The notes under the pieces are model-generated. The model worked only from the letters and a program-made list of their open reading frames with translations, had not been told where the DNA came from and made no database searches. Position numbers and translations under genes: made by a program. Shown here one piece after another: positions 1-8,098 of a stretch of 55,063 nucleotides of DNA. Positions within the stretch are counted from its first letter, which is position 1. The number at the start of each line of letters is the position of its first letter. The DNA lies in assembly GCA_013204045.1 (NCBI GenBank), contig JABMOQ010000104.1, positions 1 to 55,063 of the forward strand. The letters run 5' to 3'. The DNA is from Rhodospirillaceae bacterium. Lineage in GTDB: Bacteria > Pseudomonadota > Alphaproteobacteria > Rhodospirillales > JABHCV01.

Positions 1-55
1 AAGGTGCTTTATGGCGCCGGCGGTGGCCTCGTTGGCCGTGCTGCGCCAGCCCAAA

Positions 56-107
56 ATGAGGTCCGCTTTAGTCCCTAAAAACAGACATTCCAGAGATTAA
101 TGTCCGT
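56..107. repeat. GGTCCGC-type repeat, left copy
   Basis: The 12-mer ATGAGGTCCGCT at 56-67 recurs at 2875-2886. Just right of it is an imperfect inverted repeat, ACAGACATT at 81-89 and AATGTCCGT at 99-107 (8 of 9 pair). Together with the copy at 2875-2906 it brackets acr3, the radC remnant and rsgA. The first 78 bases carry only a truncated open frame with no recognisable similarity, and I see no gene in 1-242. A core 9-mer (AGGTCCGCT) also occurs by chance inside fliX, so the repeat is suggestive only. Confidence 0.35.
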
Positions 108-242
108 TAAGCGCAGAAAAACGGCCACCTTCGGGATATGATTGGTACGTCTGTTTCTAGCCAATTGCAGACAAGTAGCAATTTACAAATCCATACCTCA
201 GATACAGTATGAATTCTCATAAATCACCATAGGAACAGGTAT

Positions 243-1304
243 TTGTCTTCATCCGATAAACCCAAACAATCTTCCTTGGAATTTAGTATGGGACTGTTTG
301 AGCGCTGGCTATCGATATGGGTTGGCACAGCGATTGTTTTGGGAATTGGATTGGGCAGGTGGCTGCCTGATTTGTTCCAGTTACTGGCGACCCTTGAATA
401 TGCAAACGTAAACTTTATCGTCGCTATTCTTATCTGGGTAATGATCTATCCAATGATGGTGAATGTTGACTTTGCCAGCCTTACCCATATCGGTGAGCGG
501 CCTAAAGGGCTTGTCATCACATTAACCGTAAACTGGCTAATCAAACCCTTCACCATGGCAGCATTAGCTGTATTGTTCTTTGACTTCGTGTTCAGAGATT
601 TGATTAATCCTGAGGATGCTAAACAATATATTGCGGGATTGATCTTGCTTGGTGCTGCGCCCTGTACTGCGATGGTGTTCGTATGGAGCCAACTCACAAA
701 AGGCGATGCAACATATACGTTGGTTCAAGTATCAATGAACGATGTCATTATGATATTCGCTTTCGCCCCAATTGTTGCATTTCTGCTGGGCGTTACTGAC
801 ATTTCCGTTCCTTGGGAAACGCTTCTGACTTCCGTTTCTATGTATGTCGTCGTTCCGCTCATCGCGGGTGTTGTAACACGGAAGGTTATTAATCAAAGTT
901 CGGCTCTTAGCATCGAAAATTTCACCGCGAAACTGAAACCATTTTCTATCCTTGGGTTGTTAACGACAGTCATTATTCTATTTGGGTTTCAAGGTGGTGT
1001 GATTATCGACAAGCCGCTCCTTATACTTCTGATTGCTATCCCGCTCATCATTCAGAGTTACGGAATATTTGTCGGGACTTATTTTGCTGCTTGGATATGG
1101 AAAGTCCCTTACAACGTCGCAGCGCCCTGTGCATTGATTGGAACCTCAAATTTCTTTGAATTAGCAGTTGCGGTTGCTATTAGCTTATTCGGACTACATT
1201 CCGGGGCGGCCTTGGCTACTGTAGTAGGTGTGCTTGTGGAGGTGCCTGTGATGCTATCGTTAGTTGGGTTTGCCAACAAAACTCAAAAATATTTTGATAC
1301 TTAA
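243..1304 (+). CDS. acr3: ACR3-family arsenite efflux permease
   Basis: Inner-membrane transporter expected to export arsenite, As(III), using the proton motive force. The 353-residue length is normal for bacterial ACR3, and about ten hydrophobic segments run through the protein. The family's essential cysteine is in the [11 protein letters not shown] motif (Cys141), and a conserved acidic residue lies in the [12 protein letters not shown] helix near the C-terminus. The start chosen is TTG at 243 because AGGAACAGG lies just upstream; ATG at 288 (MGLFERW, the usual family N-terminus) is an alternative with a poorer ribosome site. No arsR or arsC is adjacent, which is unusual. The gene is visibly more AT-rich than the flagellar genes and is followed within four bases by a radC remnant, so I infer it was acquired. 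Confidence 0.93.
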   Translation: MSSSDKPKQSSLEFSMGLFERWLSIWVGTAIVLGIGLGRWLPDLFQLLATLEYANVNFIVAILIWVMIYPMMVNVDFASLTHIGERPKGLVITLTVNWLIKPFTMAALAVLFFDFVFRDLINPEDAKQYIAGLILLGAAPCTAMVFVWSQLTKGDATYTLVQVSMNDVIMIFAFAPIVAFLLGVTDISVPWETLLTSVSMYVVVPLIAGVVTRKVINQSSALSIENFTAKLKPFSILGLLTTVIILFGFQGGVIIDKPLLILLIAIPLIIQSYGIFVGTYFAAWIWKVPYNVAAPCALIGTSNFFELAVAVAISLFGLHSGAALATVVGVLVEVPVMLSLVGFANKTQKYFDT

Positions 1305-1307
1305 GCG

Positions 1308-1457
1308 ATGTCGGCTCAACAGCCTCAGCCAGAAGTGGACATCAACATGACCAAGGACCTGAGGGAAGTTGGCGACATACTGGGCATCCAGATCCACGAC
1401 CACATCGTGGCGAGCAAAAGCGCAAACATCTCGTTTAACACGTTGGGGGTGTTGTAG
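1308..1457 (+). pseudogene. radC: radC 3' remnant (JAB/MPN-type RadC C-terminus)
   Basis: The frame reads PQPEVDINMTKDLREVGD, then LGIQIHDHIVA, and ends in NTLGVL and a TAG. It matches the C-terminal third of RadC, where the catalytic HNHPSGDP motif is followed by an acidic-helix segment, an LGI-HDHI strand and a final LG(L/V)L. The HNHPSGD motif itself is missing: similarity begins at the P that would follow it, and the upstream bases belong to the acr3 stop region. The frame is therefore a truncated leftover, not a gene. RadC genes commonly sit on genomic islands, so this marks a recombination junction behind acr3. Confidence 0.75.
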
Positions 1458-1737
1458 GATATTACGGCTAAAAATATTGAAGTAAGTAGGTGTTTTTGCC
1501 ATAATTAGGCAATGTAATCGTGAGTAACTGAAAGGGTAATTTGTGATTGTCGTTGTACCCCAGTTGGCTGGTGAAGCCCGCTTAGCAGCATAACTATATT
1601 CGTCGATCAATAATATTGATTGACCGTTTCCCACCAGCCAAATGCTAGATCCTGCTGTCGCAAGCGATAGAGGGCTGGCGCGTTTATTGTTTCCTGTGCA
1701 CACGCCTATGGCGTCGCGCAAAGCTGGTGTATGACCA
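1458..1737. other. gene-free stretch before rsgA, with inverted repeat
   Basis: No coding frame is convincing here. A perfect 10-base inverted repeat is present: TTGGCTGGTG at 1564-1573 and CACCAGCCAA at 1632-1641. A weak sigma-70-like promoter overlaps the right arm: TTGACC at 1620-1625, a 17-base spacer, and TGCTAG at 1643-1648. This could drive rsgA about 90 bases downstream. Confidence 0.4.
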
Positions 1738-2799
1738 ATGACATTTAATATTTCCGAACTCACCGATTTTGGCTGGAATGCCTTTTTCACCTCTCAACTT
1801 GAAGCCGACGATTTCGCCCTAACGATCCCTGCAAGGGTGATGGCGGTCCATCGTGGTGCCATACAGATCGCTGGCCCCAACATCGACACATCGATTCCCA
1901 CATACATTGCCAACGATGAAGATGAAGAATCCTTCGCCACTGTGGGCGATTGGCTGTTGCTTGAACGTGAGACGTTTCGACCTCAGCGGCTTTTAAGGCG
2001 CAAGTGCCTGTTCAAGCGCAGGGCAGCAGGAACTGGGCGAAAATTGCAGCTCATCGCGGCAAACATCGACACTCTATTTATCGTCACGTCTTGCAATCAA
2101 GACTTCAACATCGCAAGGCTTGAACGCTATTTAGCACTGTCGCAGGAGGCTTGCGTCACGCCCGTGATCGTCCTTACCAAAGCCGATTTGACACTTAAAA
2201 CAGATGAATATGTCAGAGCAGCCGCCAAGCTTCTGCCAAACCTGATGATTGAGGCACTGGATGCACGCAGTGAAAACAGCGCCGCCCATCTCGCCCCCTG
2301 GTGCGCACGCGGACAAACCGTTGCACTCGTTGGTTCCTCAGGCGTTGGAAAATCAACGCTGATCAACACGTTAACCGGCATTACCCACATCGTAACTCAT
2401 GGCATTCGGGAAGATGATGCCAAAGGACGGCACACGACCACCGGTAGCGTGCTTCATCGCCTACCCGCGGGAGGTTGGCTTTTGGACACCCCCGGCATGC
2501 GTGAATTACAACTGACCGACGTACGTTCTGGCCTTGATGAAGTGTTTGCCGACATTGTCACCCTGGCAGAGTCTTGCCGCTTTAACAGCTGTCAACACGA
2601 AACCGAACCTGACTGCGCAGTTCAAGAGGCTATTTTATTGGGGAACCTTGACGCAGACCGCTTAAAACGATGGCGTAAACTCGTCGCAGAAGAAGCTTAC
2701 AACACCGAAAGTCTCGCAGAACGCAGGTCACGGGATAAGGCTTTTGGAAAAATGGTCAAGCGCGTCATGAAAGACAAAAAGCAATGGCAAAAAGACTGA
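1738..2799 (+). CDS. rsgA: small-subunit ribosome biogenesis GTPase RsgA
   Basis: A circularly permuted GTPase that binds the 30S subunit late in assembly and checks the decoding site. Domains in order: an N-terminal OB-fold (about residues 30-85); the permuted G domain with LTKAD (G4, 146-150), GSSGVGKST (Walker A/G1, 199-207), RHTTT (231-235) and DTPG (G3, 250-253); and a C-terminal zinc finger with Cys280, Cys285, His287 and Cys293. The 353-residue length is typical. The ATG start lies seven bases after another out-of-frame ATG and has only a weak ribosome site. It stands alone between the acr3/radC remnant and the flagellar region, and its link to flagella, if any, is not visible. Confidence 0.95.
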   Translation: MTFNISELTDFGWNAFFTSQLEADDFALTIPARVMAVHRGAIQIAGPNIDTSIPTYIANDEDEESFATVGDWLLLERETFRPQRLLRRKCLFKRRAAGTGRKLQLIAANIDTLFIVTSCNQDFNIARLERYLALSQEACVTPVIVLTKADLTLKTDEYVRAAAKLLPNLMIEALDARSENSAAHLAPWCARGQTVALVGSSGVGKSTLINTLTGITHIVTHGIREDDAKGRHTTTGSVLHRLPAGGWLLDTPGMRELQLTDVRSGLDEVFADIVTLAESCRFNSCQHETEPDCAVQEAILLGNLDADRLKRWRKLVAEEAYNTESLAERRSRDKAFGKMVKRVMKDKKQWQKD

Positions 2800-2874
2800 G
2801 GATGCGGTTTCGTCAAAAGCATGGCCCGCTGCTTCCCATGACAACCTATCTTTTGACCGACACCCCACAAACCT

Positions 2875-2906
2875 ATGAGGTCCGCTCAGGGCCATAAGCG
2901 GACCTC
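2875..2906. repeat. GGTCCGC inverted repeat, right copy
   Basis: A perfect 10-base stem, GAGGTCCGCT (2877-2886) and AGCGGACCTC (2897-2906), with a 10-base loop. No T tract follows, so it is not a classical terminator, although it lies 77 bases after the rsgA stop. Its left 12 bases (from 2875) repeat 56-67 exactly. Confidence 0.55.
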
Positions 2907-2967
2907 AGAAGGCCTCCCGGATATTGTCTGCTCTGCGGGTCACCGGGGAGGAAGCGGTAAACGATCC

Positions 2968-2996
2968 TTGACATTTACCTAAATTAGGACTATTAT
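2968..2996 (+). promoter_or_regulatory. strong sigma-70-type promoter with no gene downstream
   Basis: TTGACA (2968-2973), a 17-base spacer, then TATTAT (2991-2996): six of six and five of six matches to the housekeeping consensus at ideal spacing. Transcription would start near 3003 and run rightwards into 3003-3182, then antisense to the 3' end of the minus-strand TPR gene. Confidence 0.5.
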
Positions 2997-3002
2997 CCCC
3001 TT

Positions 3003-3175
3003 TCGCTCTTTGCCCTGCTCTTTGCCATTGTCTATATGAAAACCCCCGCCCGTTCTGCCTGCAGGCATCGGGGCGGCGTCATCGGGGGCGCCCATAGGGC
3101 CCTTCCCGCGCCCCGGCCAAAATACAGGCCCATTGATTCCAAAGGGAAAAATGGCTTTGTTTTTTCATTTTTTTT
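3003..3175 (+). ncRNA. possible small RNA (or 48-codon ORF) below an orphan promoter
   Basis: The stretch is GC-rich and self-complementary: runs of C pair with GGGGCGG and CGGGGG, and it contains the GCCTGCAGGC palindrome. It ends in a small CAAAG/CTTTG hairpin followed by T6-C-A-T9 (about 3143-3177), which could act as a terminator. An ATG frame at 3036-3182 encodes 48 residues but has no ribosome site and no family resemblance. I do not recognise the RNA; it does not match the conserved parts of 6S, SRP or tmRNA as I know them. Only the promoter and the T-rich end support it. Confidence 0.22.
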
Positions 3176-6100
3176 TAGTTGATGGCGCTGAGCTTCCGTT
3201 CTTTCAGGCGTTCCCGATAGGCCGCCATGAAGGACTGGAAGTTCTCCACATCGGCGACCTTGCCGGCGATCGAGCGATAGCTGATCAGGCCCAGGGTTTC
3301 CGGGCTGGCGATCAGCTGGAAGGCATCGCGGAAAGGCCCCTGCTCCATGGCCACCCCATAATCGCGCATCAGCCGGTCGATGCCGCGTTCGTCCCTGGCC
3401 AGGGTCTCGGCGATGGCCAGGTTAAGAATATGGCGGCCCACCAAATCGTTAACGGGCTGGTCCGGTCGGGCGCCGAGCAACCGGATCAGGCGGCGCAGGG
3501 TTTGCCCCGCCTGTACCCAGTCTTTATCGCCCCAGAAAATTTCCGTGCGCAGCAGCTCGGCGTCGATGCTTTTGTCCTTGTCCAGCAGGGCCAGGGCTTC
3601 TTCGTTGCTGTACAGTCCTATCAGGGCACGGGCCCTGAGGTGGCGGCGCTGCTGGATCAACTCCTCGGGCAATCCTTCGCCTTCCGAGCCGTCAAGGGCT
3701 CCAATTGCCTCGTCGTATTCAAGGGCGATGATGTGAATAAGCGCCAGCTGCGTGCCGACCCGTGATTTTTCCAACCCTTCCAGGCGGAATTCGACCTGGC
3801 CTTGTAATAGGCGCGTCGCCCGGTCAAGGAGATCCACATCGACCAGCCGGTCGGCCAGCTTGCGGATCATCTCGTCGCCCTTTTCGCCGGGCGGCGTCAA
3901 TTCCTTGAATTCGTCGTAAAGGGCGATGGCGGTGACCGGAGAAAGCTCATCGGCCACGTCATCCAGATAGAGCGAATCGAAGGCTTCCGTCATCTGCTGG
4001 GTGACGTCCGGTGCTTCCTCGTAGTCGCGGAAATGAGTCGCCGCCTGGCGCAGGGTGCGTAGGCCGTTGCGATAATCGCCGATATCAATGTAAAGCGTTC
4101 CCAGGCGGCGCAGAAGGTTGAATTCGAACGCATCGCCGCGCCACGCGAAGCGCAGTTTCTCAAGTTCTTCGGCGGCCTCTCTTTTGCTGATTTTTTTCAG
4201 CTTCAAAAGCAGCTCGGTCCGGGCGATGGCTGCCTTGGCCCGGCTTGGCCGGTGCGGCCCTTCCTGGACCACTTCCCACATACCAACGGCGCCGTCAAAA
4301 TCGCCGGACAGCTCCTTGAGCCGGCCATCCACGAATTCCAGCTGGTTTAGCTGCGCCGCATTTGGCTCTATGGCGCGCACGGTTTCCATATAGCGGGTCG
4401 CCTGTTTGATGTCGCCAAGTTCGATGGCCGCTTCGGCGATAAGGGTGTTAAGGGGAATTTTAAGGGGGTTCGGATAGGGCCGCGTTATGGCCCCGGTGCG
4501 CCTGAGGTCCGGTGCTGCTCCGAACAGGTCGCCGCCATAGGCGCGCAGGACGGCACGCCAGAATCGGGCCTCGTCATTGTCGTCAAGGAGTGGATTGGAA
4601 AAATCTTCGGCGGACTCGGCCAAACGCCCCATAAGAAGGTTCGAGGCGCCGCGGATGCCAAGGAATTCCTTATCCTCGACGATTTCCGGGCGGCTTTCGG
4701 CGATGATCTCCATAACCCCCAGGGCCTCGGCCGCGAAGCCGTTGGAGAAATAAACCCGGACCAGGTCCATGCGGGCCTTTTCCTTGTTCGCCTTGGAAGC
4801 GACGGCGGCGGCCATTTCGTAACGTCGCTTGTTATTATTAAAGGTAATGAAATCCGTCTGGCGCCATTTTTCGAAATCAAAGATGCGGGTTAAAGAGCGC
4901 ATCAACGAGCCCAGGCCGAGACCGAGATCGGCGGTCAGGTTGGCGGTGACCGAAGACAGTTGCAGCCCTGAGGCGCTTGTCAATTCGACCCCCTGGCGCA
5001 GGGGCCGCACCCGCAAATCGTCGCTGGTCGGCTGGATCACCAGCCCCTGGCTGCTCGGCAGGATATGGGCCTGGGGATATTCATAGGCGTTGGCGATGCC
5101 GTAGCCGAGCGGGATCACCGGCACCACGATCAGGCTGTCGCCGACTTCCGGGTCGGTAAAGGCGATGGCATTGCCCGGCTCGGTAACCGGCAGGAACAAT
5201 CGTGCGCCAATCGGCGAATTGGGTTGCGGGGTCGCCTCGATGGCCGTTTTCGGGCCTTCCGGTTGCTGGCGAAATTCAAGAATCCAGGCCAGTCCGGCGC
5301 GCCTGAGATTCGGGTTGATGCCCGTGACCGTAACCATCCTGAGGATGGTGGCGCGGGAGCTGGGAATCTGTTCGATGTAGCGAATGACATTGCCACCGGC
5401 CTTGCGCAGGGCCGCCACATTCATTTTCGCTGCCTTGTCGAATATGACCCACAGGTAGCCGACGCGCCGGAACACGGCAGCCGCCACCGGCTCGTCCCAG
5501 TCGATCTTGATGCCGATGGCCTTGATCTCGCCCGTCGGTGCCGGTGTATTGGCAAGCTGTGCCGCCGGCGACGTCTCCTGAGACGGGGGCTTGGCCGTTG
5601 TCAGTCGGCTGCCACCGCCATCCTGGGCCACGGCCTTCTTGGTCAGGGCCGCAGCATCCCCGGTGGGCGTCGCCTCCGGTGCTGTGCGGGCCGGCGGTGT
5701 CAGGGCGGTCGGTTTACCGGCCTGTTCGACCGGTTGATCCGGGGTCGGCTCTGAGGCCGATTCAGAAGATTGTTCAGGGTCCTGTTCGGGAGCTTGTTCG
5801 GAGGTCTGGGATGTCGGCGGGATCGCGGCCGGTTCGACGGGGGCTGCCGGCATTGCCGCGGGGGCCGGTTGTTCGGGCGGCTTTTTGGGTTCATTGGTGG
5901 CCTGTTGCTCGGCAGCGGCAGGGGCCGGGGCTGGGGCGGCCTCCGTCGGCTTCATGACGTCGACGACAACCTTGGGGCCGGATATGAAGTGCTTTATTTT
6001 GGACGTTTCCGGCACCATCAGGGTGACCGTCAGGCCACCATCGCCGATGCTGGAACGGGCGCCGGAAATCAGCTTCGGTGGTTTTTTCTGCAAGGGTCCA

Positions 6101-6675
6101 AGATCCACATCGGCGGCCTGGTCAAAGCTGATGACCGCCTCGCCGCCGTTCTGGCTGAGGGTGTAGTCGACCTTGCCGGGCCAGTCGAAGACGATGCGGG
6201 TATAGCCTTCGTGAACGCCTGTACGGACCTTGATCCGGGTTGCGGTGAAGGCGGTTTGTGGTTTTTTGTCCTCCGTTTCCGCCTGGGCTGGTTTCGGGGC
6301 CGGGGCCTGTGACGCCTGGCCGATGATATCGACGATGGCGGCGGCCCCCATATTGAAACTGCGGATCTGAAAATCGCCGCGCAAATTGAAGATGACGCTG
6401 CGCCCGTCAGCCCCCGCCGTCGCACCGGCAAGATATCCTGCCAGCGCCTGCACCACGCCATCATAAGAAGCCTCTATTGGGCCATTGAAGCGAACCGTCA
6501 GGCGGCGTCCTTGGGTGCTGGCCGTAAACGATACCGGTGATGACCGGTTGAATACAATACGTCCATAGCCCTTTTGCGGAGATGCCTGGACCTCGACCGG
6601 TTCGGCGGTTGCGGTGGCCGACAGAAAAGCCGCCAACAACACGTTCATGAAAAGGATTTTGAAATATGTACGCAT
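3175..6675 (-). CDS. large periplasmic TPR/helical-repeat protein of the motor operon
   Basis: 1166 residues beginning with a signal peptide (about 1-24, ending ATATA-EP). Two similar beta-rich segments follow, each with a GYxRIVF pattern (KGYGRIVFNR at about 36, EGYTRIVFDW at about 157), resembling AMIN-like modules. Next comes a Pro/Ala/Glu/Gln-rich linker (about 240-385), a third beta segment (about 386-480), and a long helical C-terminal half with degenerate TPR-like repeats. The start codon overlaps the stop of motB (TGATG), so the two are translationally coupled. I infer a periplasmic accessory to the flagellar stator, with the AMIN-like parts perhaps touching peptidoglycan or outer-ring proteins. 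Proteins of this layout occur beside motB in related genomes, but no function is certain. The linker would be expected to vary between strains. Confidence 0.85.
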   Translation of the reverse strand: MRTYFKILFMNVLLAAFLSATATAEPVEVQASPQKGYGRIVFNRSSPVSFTASTQGRRLTVRFNGPIEASYDGVVQALAGYLAGATAGADGRSVIFNLRGDFQIRSFNMGAAAIVDIIGQASQAPAPKPAQAETEDKKPQTAFTATRIKVRTGVHEGYTRIVFDWPGKVDYTLSQNGGEAVISFDQAADVDLGPLQKKPPKLISGARSSIGDGGLTVTLMVPETSKIKHFISGPKVVVDVMKPTEAAPAPAPAAAEQQATNEPKKPPEQPAPAAMPAAPVEPAAIPPTSQTSEQAPEQDPEQSSESASEPTPDQPVEQAGKPTALTPPARTAPEATPTGDAAALTKKAVAQDGGGSRLTTAKPPSQETSPAAQLANTPAPTGEIKAIGIKIDWDEPVAAAVFRRVGYLWVIFDKAAKMNVAALRKAGGNVIRYIEQIPSSRATILRMVTVTGINPNLRRAGLAWILEFRQQPEGPKTAIEATPQPNSPIGARLFLPVTEPGNAIAFTDPEVGDSLIVVPVIPLGYGIANAYEYPQAHILPSSQGLVIQPTSDDLRVRPLRQGVELTSASGLQLSSVTANLTADLGLGLGSLMRSLTRIFDFEKWRQTDFITFNNNKRRYEMAAAVASKANKEKARMDLVRVYFSNGFAAEALGVMEIIAESRPEIVEDKEFLGIRGASNLLMGRLAESAEDFSNPLLDDNDEARFWRAVLRAYGGDLFGAAPDLRRTGAITRPYPNPLKIPLNTLIAEAAIELGDIKQATRYMETVRAIEPNAAQLNQLEFVDGRLKELSGDFDGAVGMWEVVQEGPHRPSRAKAAIARTELLLKLKKISKREAAEELEKLRFAWRGDAFEFNLLRRLGTLYIDIGDYRNGLRTLRQAATHFRDYEEAPDVTQQMTEAFDSLYLDDVADELSPVTAIALYDEFKELTPPGEKGDEMIRKLADRLVDVDLLDRATRLLQGQVEFRLEGLEKSRVGTQLALIHIIALEYDEAIGALDGSEGEGLPEELIQQRRHLRARALIGLYSNEEALALLDKDKSIDAELLRTEIFWGDKDWVQAGQTLRRLIRLLGARPDQPVNDLVGRHILNLAIAETLARDERGIDRLMRDYGVAMEQGPFRDAFQLIASPETLGLISYRSIAGKVADVENFQSFMAAYRERLKERKLSAIN

Positions 6676-7382
6676 CAGAATTCACCGACCGTCGGGAAGA
6701 CAACCACATCGACCCGGCGCGCTAACGCCCGGCGGCTCTGTTCGGGCATATCCGGCAGGTCATTATAACCGCTGTCAGCATATCCGAAGGCGACAATATC
6801 TTCCGTGTACCCGGATCGACGAATGGAATTGGCGACTGCTGCGGCGCGCGCTATGGAAAGTTCCCAGTTCGATGCAAAGCCGCTGCCGACAGGCGCATCA
6901 GGATCCGTATGGCCGTTGATGCCTACCCGGTTACCGATATTGCGAAGAACCCCACCCAGATTGAACAGGGCGCGTCTGGCCTTTTCTTCAAGTACCGCCT
7001 TGCCGGGCTGGAACATCAAATCACCGGGAAGGGCGATGACCAAGCGGTCTTCAAGTCGCATCAATATGCCATTCTTTAGCAATTCATCCTGGGCTACGGA
7101 TTCTTCAAGTACCGCCGCCAGATAATCAAGATTAATGGCACGCTTGCGGAATAATGTCGCGATGTTAAAGCTGGAAGTTGCCGCCGATTCCGCTTTCGTG
7201 CTCGAGGGATTAAGACTCTGCGACAGCGCATCAATGACATCGTTCCAGCGATCAACCTTGATACTCGACATCGAAAACATCAGGACGAAGAACGTCAGCA
7301 TCAAAGACACAAGATCAGTGAACGTGATCATCCAGGCCACGCCCTGCTTGGTCTCCATACGAATGTCGTCTTCGTCGTCCAT
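6675..7382 (-). CDS. motB: flagellar stator protein MotB
   Basis: Stator subunit that couples ion flow to rotation and anchors the stator to peptidoglycan. The N-terminal membrane helix (about 15-38) contains Asp23 in the TFTDLVSLM motif, the position of the ion-binding aspartate of MotB/PomB. The C-terminal OmpA-like domain shows FQPGKAVLEE, NGHTD, NWELSIARA and ARRVDVVV, the residues that bind peptidoglycan. The 235-residue length is slightly short for the family. It lies 11 bases after the MotB-like gene and overlaps the TPR gene by one base. Its partner motA is not here but about 42 kb away at 49259. The sequence cannot tell whether protons or sodium are used. Confidence 0.92.
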   Translation of the reverse strand: MDDEDDIRMETKQGVAWMITFTDLVSLMLTFFVLMFSMSSIKVDRWNDVIDALSQSLNPSSTKAESAATSSFNIATLFRKRAINLDYLAAVLEESVAQDELLKNGILMRLEDRLVIALPGDLMFQPGKAVLEEKARRALFNLGGVLRNIGNRVGINGHTDPDAPVGSGFASNWELSIARAAAVANSIRRSGYTEDIVAFGYADSGYNDLPDMPEQSRRALARRVDVVVFPTVGEF

Positions 7383-7393
7383 GAATACGTTGC

Positions 7394-8092
7394 CTAGTTT
7401 TTTTCGCCGTTTTTTGTTTCAATAAATTTGAGCTGCGCTTCATCGATATCACGGATATAGAACCAGATGCTGATCTCCTTGGGATCGCCATGTTTGATGC
7501 CTATGGCAACGCTATCCGGCGGAGCCCCGCGGCCTAGCATTTCTCTTGCAAAAACGCCTGCTCTTGCAATTTCAAGCGTCTCGCCGATGGGTAGACTTTT
7601 GCCCACCGCATAAGCTGTGCCGATAATAAATTCCATGTCATAGCGGAACCCGGTTGGTCGGCTACTCAGCGAGGCGACGATACGATCCAGCAGTGGCTGG
7701 TTCGAAGGTCGTATATCAGCCTTATCCGTCTCGAACAGAATATCTGAATTAAGTTTTACGCGCATCAGGCGACCGGGCTGAATAACATCCACCTTGGTGA
7801 CCTGAATCGTTGTCGAGAAAATTTGAGTTACTTCCTGCTGGAATTGCTGTCCGGCTAGAACTTCACCATCGGATCCGGAAACCGCCGTCAACTGAAGGCT
7901 GGGAGGCAATATTGTCGTAAAGGTGGAAGACAGGCTATCCATGGCCGCCTGGGATTTAACCTCTTCAACGGTCGAAATGCTGACTAAAAGGATGAAAAAT
8001 GCAAGAACCAGAAGGTACAACGCCAGGAACAAGGCAATGCTGCTCCCACCATGGCCTTCCGTCGGATCGTGAAACTCTTCCTGAGCGGACAT
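7394..8092 (-). CDS. MotB-like protein lacking the ion-binding aspartate
   Basis: 232 residues with the MotB plan: a short cytoplasmic tail, one membrane helix (about 18-40, ending FFILLVSIS), a plug-like linker, and a degenerate OmpA-like domain with LFETDKADIRP and ETLEIARAGVFAREM. Aligning the FF(V/I)L segment with the neighbouring MotB puts Ala24 where Asp23 should be, and the helix has no acidic residue. The peptidoglycan motif NGHTD is replaced by IIGTA. It therefore cannot conduct ions like MotB and probably does not bind peptidoglycan in the usual way. I infer a structural or regulatory stator partner, perhaps forming a heterodimer with the true MotB. It lies six bases after cheZ in the same operon. 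Confidence 0.85.
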   Translation of the reverse strand: MSAQEEFHDPTEGHGGSSIALFLALYLLVLAFFILLVSISTVEEVKSQAAMDSLSSTFTTILPPSLQLTAVSGSDGEVLAGQQFQQEVTQIFSTTIQVTKVDVIQPGRLMRVKLNSDILFETDKADIRPSNQPLLDRIVASLSSRPTGFRYDMEFIIGTAYAVGKSLPIGETLEIARAGVFAREMLGRGAPPDSVAIGIKHGDPKEISIWFYIRDIDEAQLKFIETKNGEKN

Positions 8093-8098
8093 ATGTGT

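Noticed and set aside
1260-1790. 176-codon open frame on the minus strand across radC remnant
   Set aside because: No family resemblance; it is opposite the radC remnant and rsgA start and has no ribosome site.
2907-2967. SRP-RNA-like GGTCACCGGGGAGGAAGCGG at 2938-2957
   Set aside because: Only a short match to the GGAAGCAGC loop and upstream of the promoter; no matching stem.
3133-3765. Plus-strand frames opposite the TPR gene
   Set aside because: Shadow frames created by the GC-rich codon use of the minus-strand gene; no independent support.
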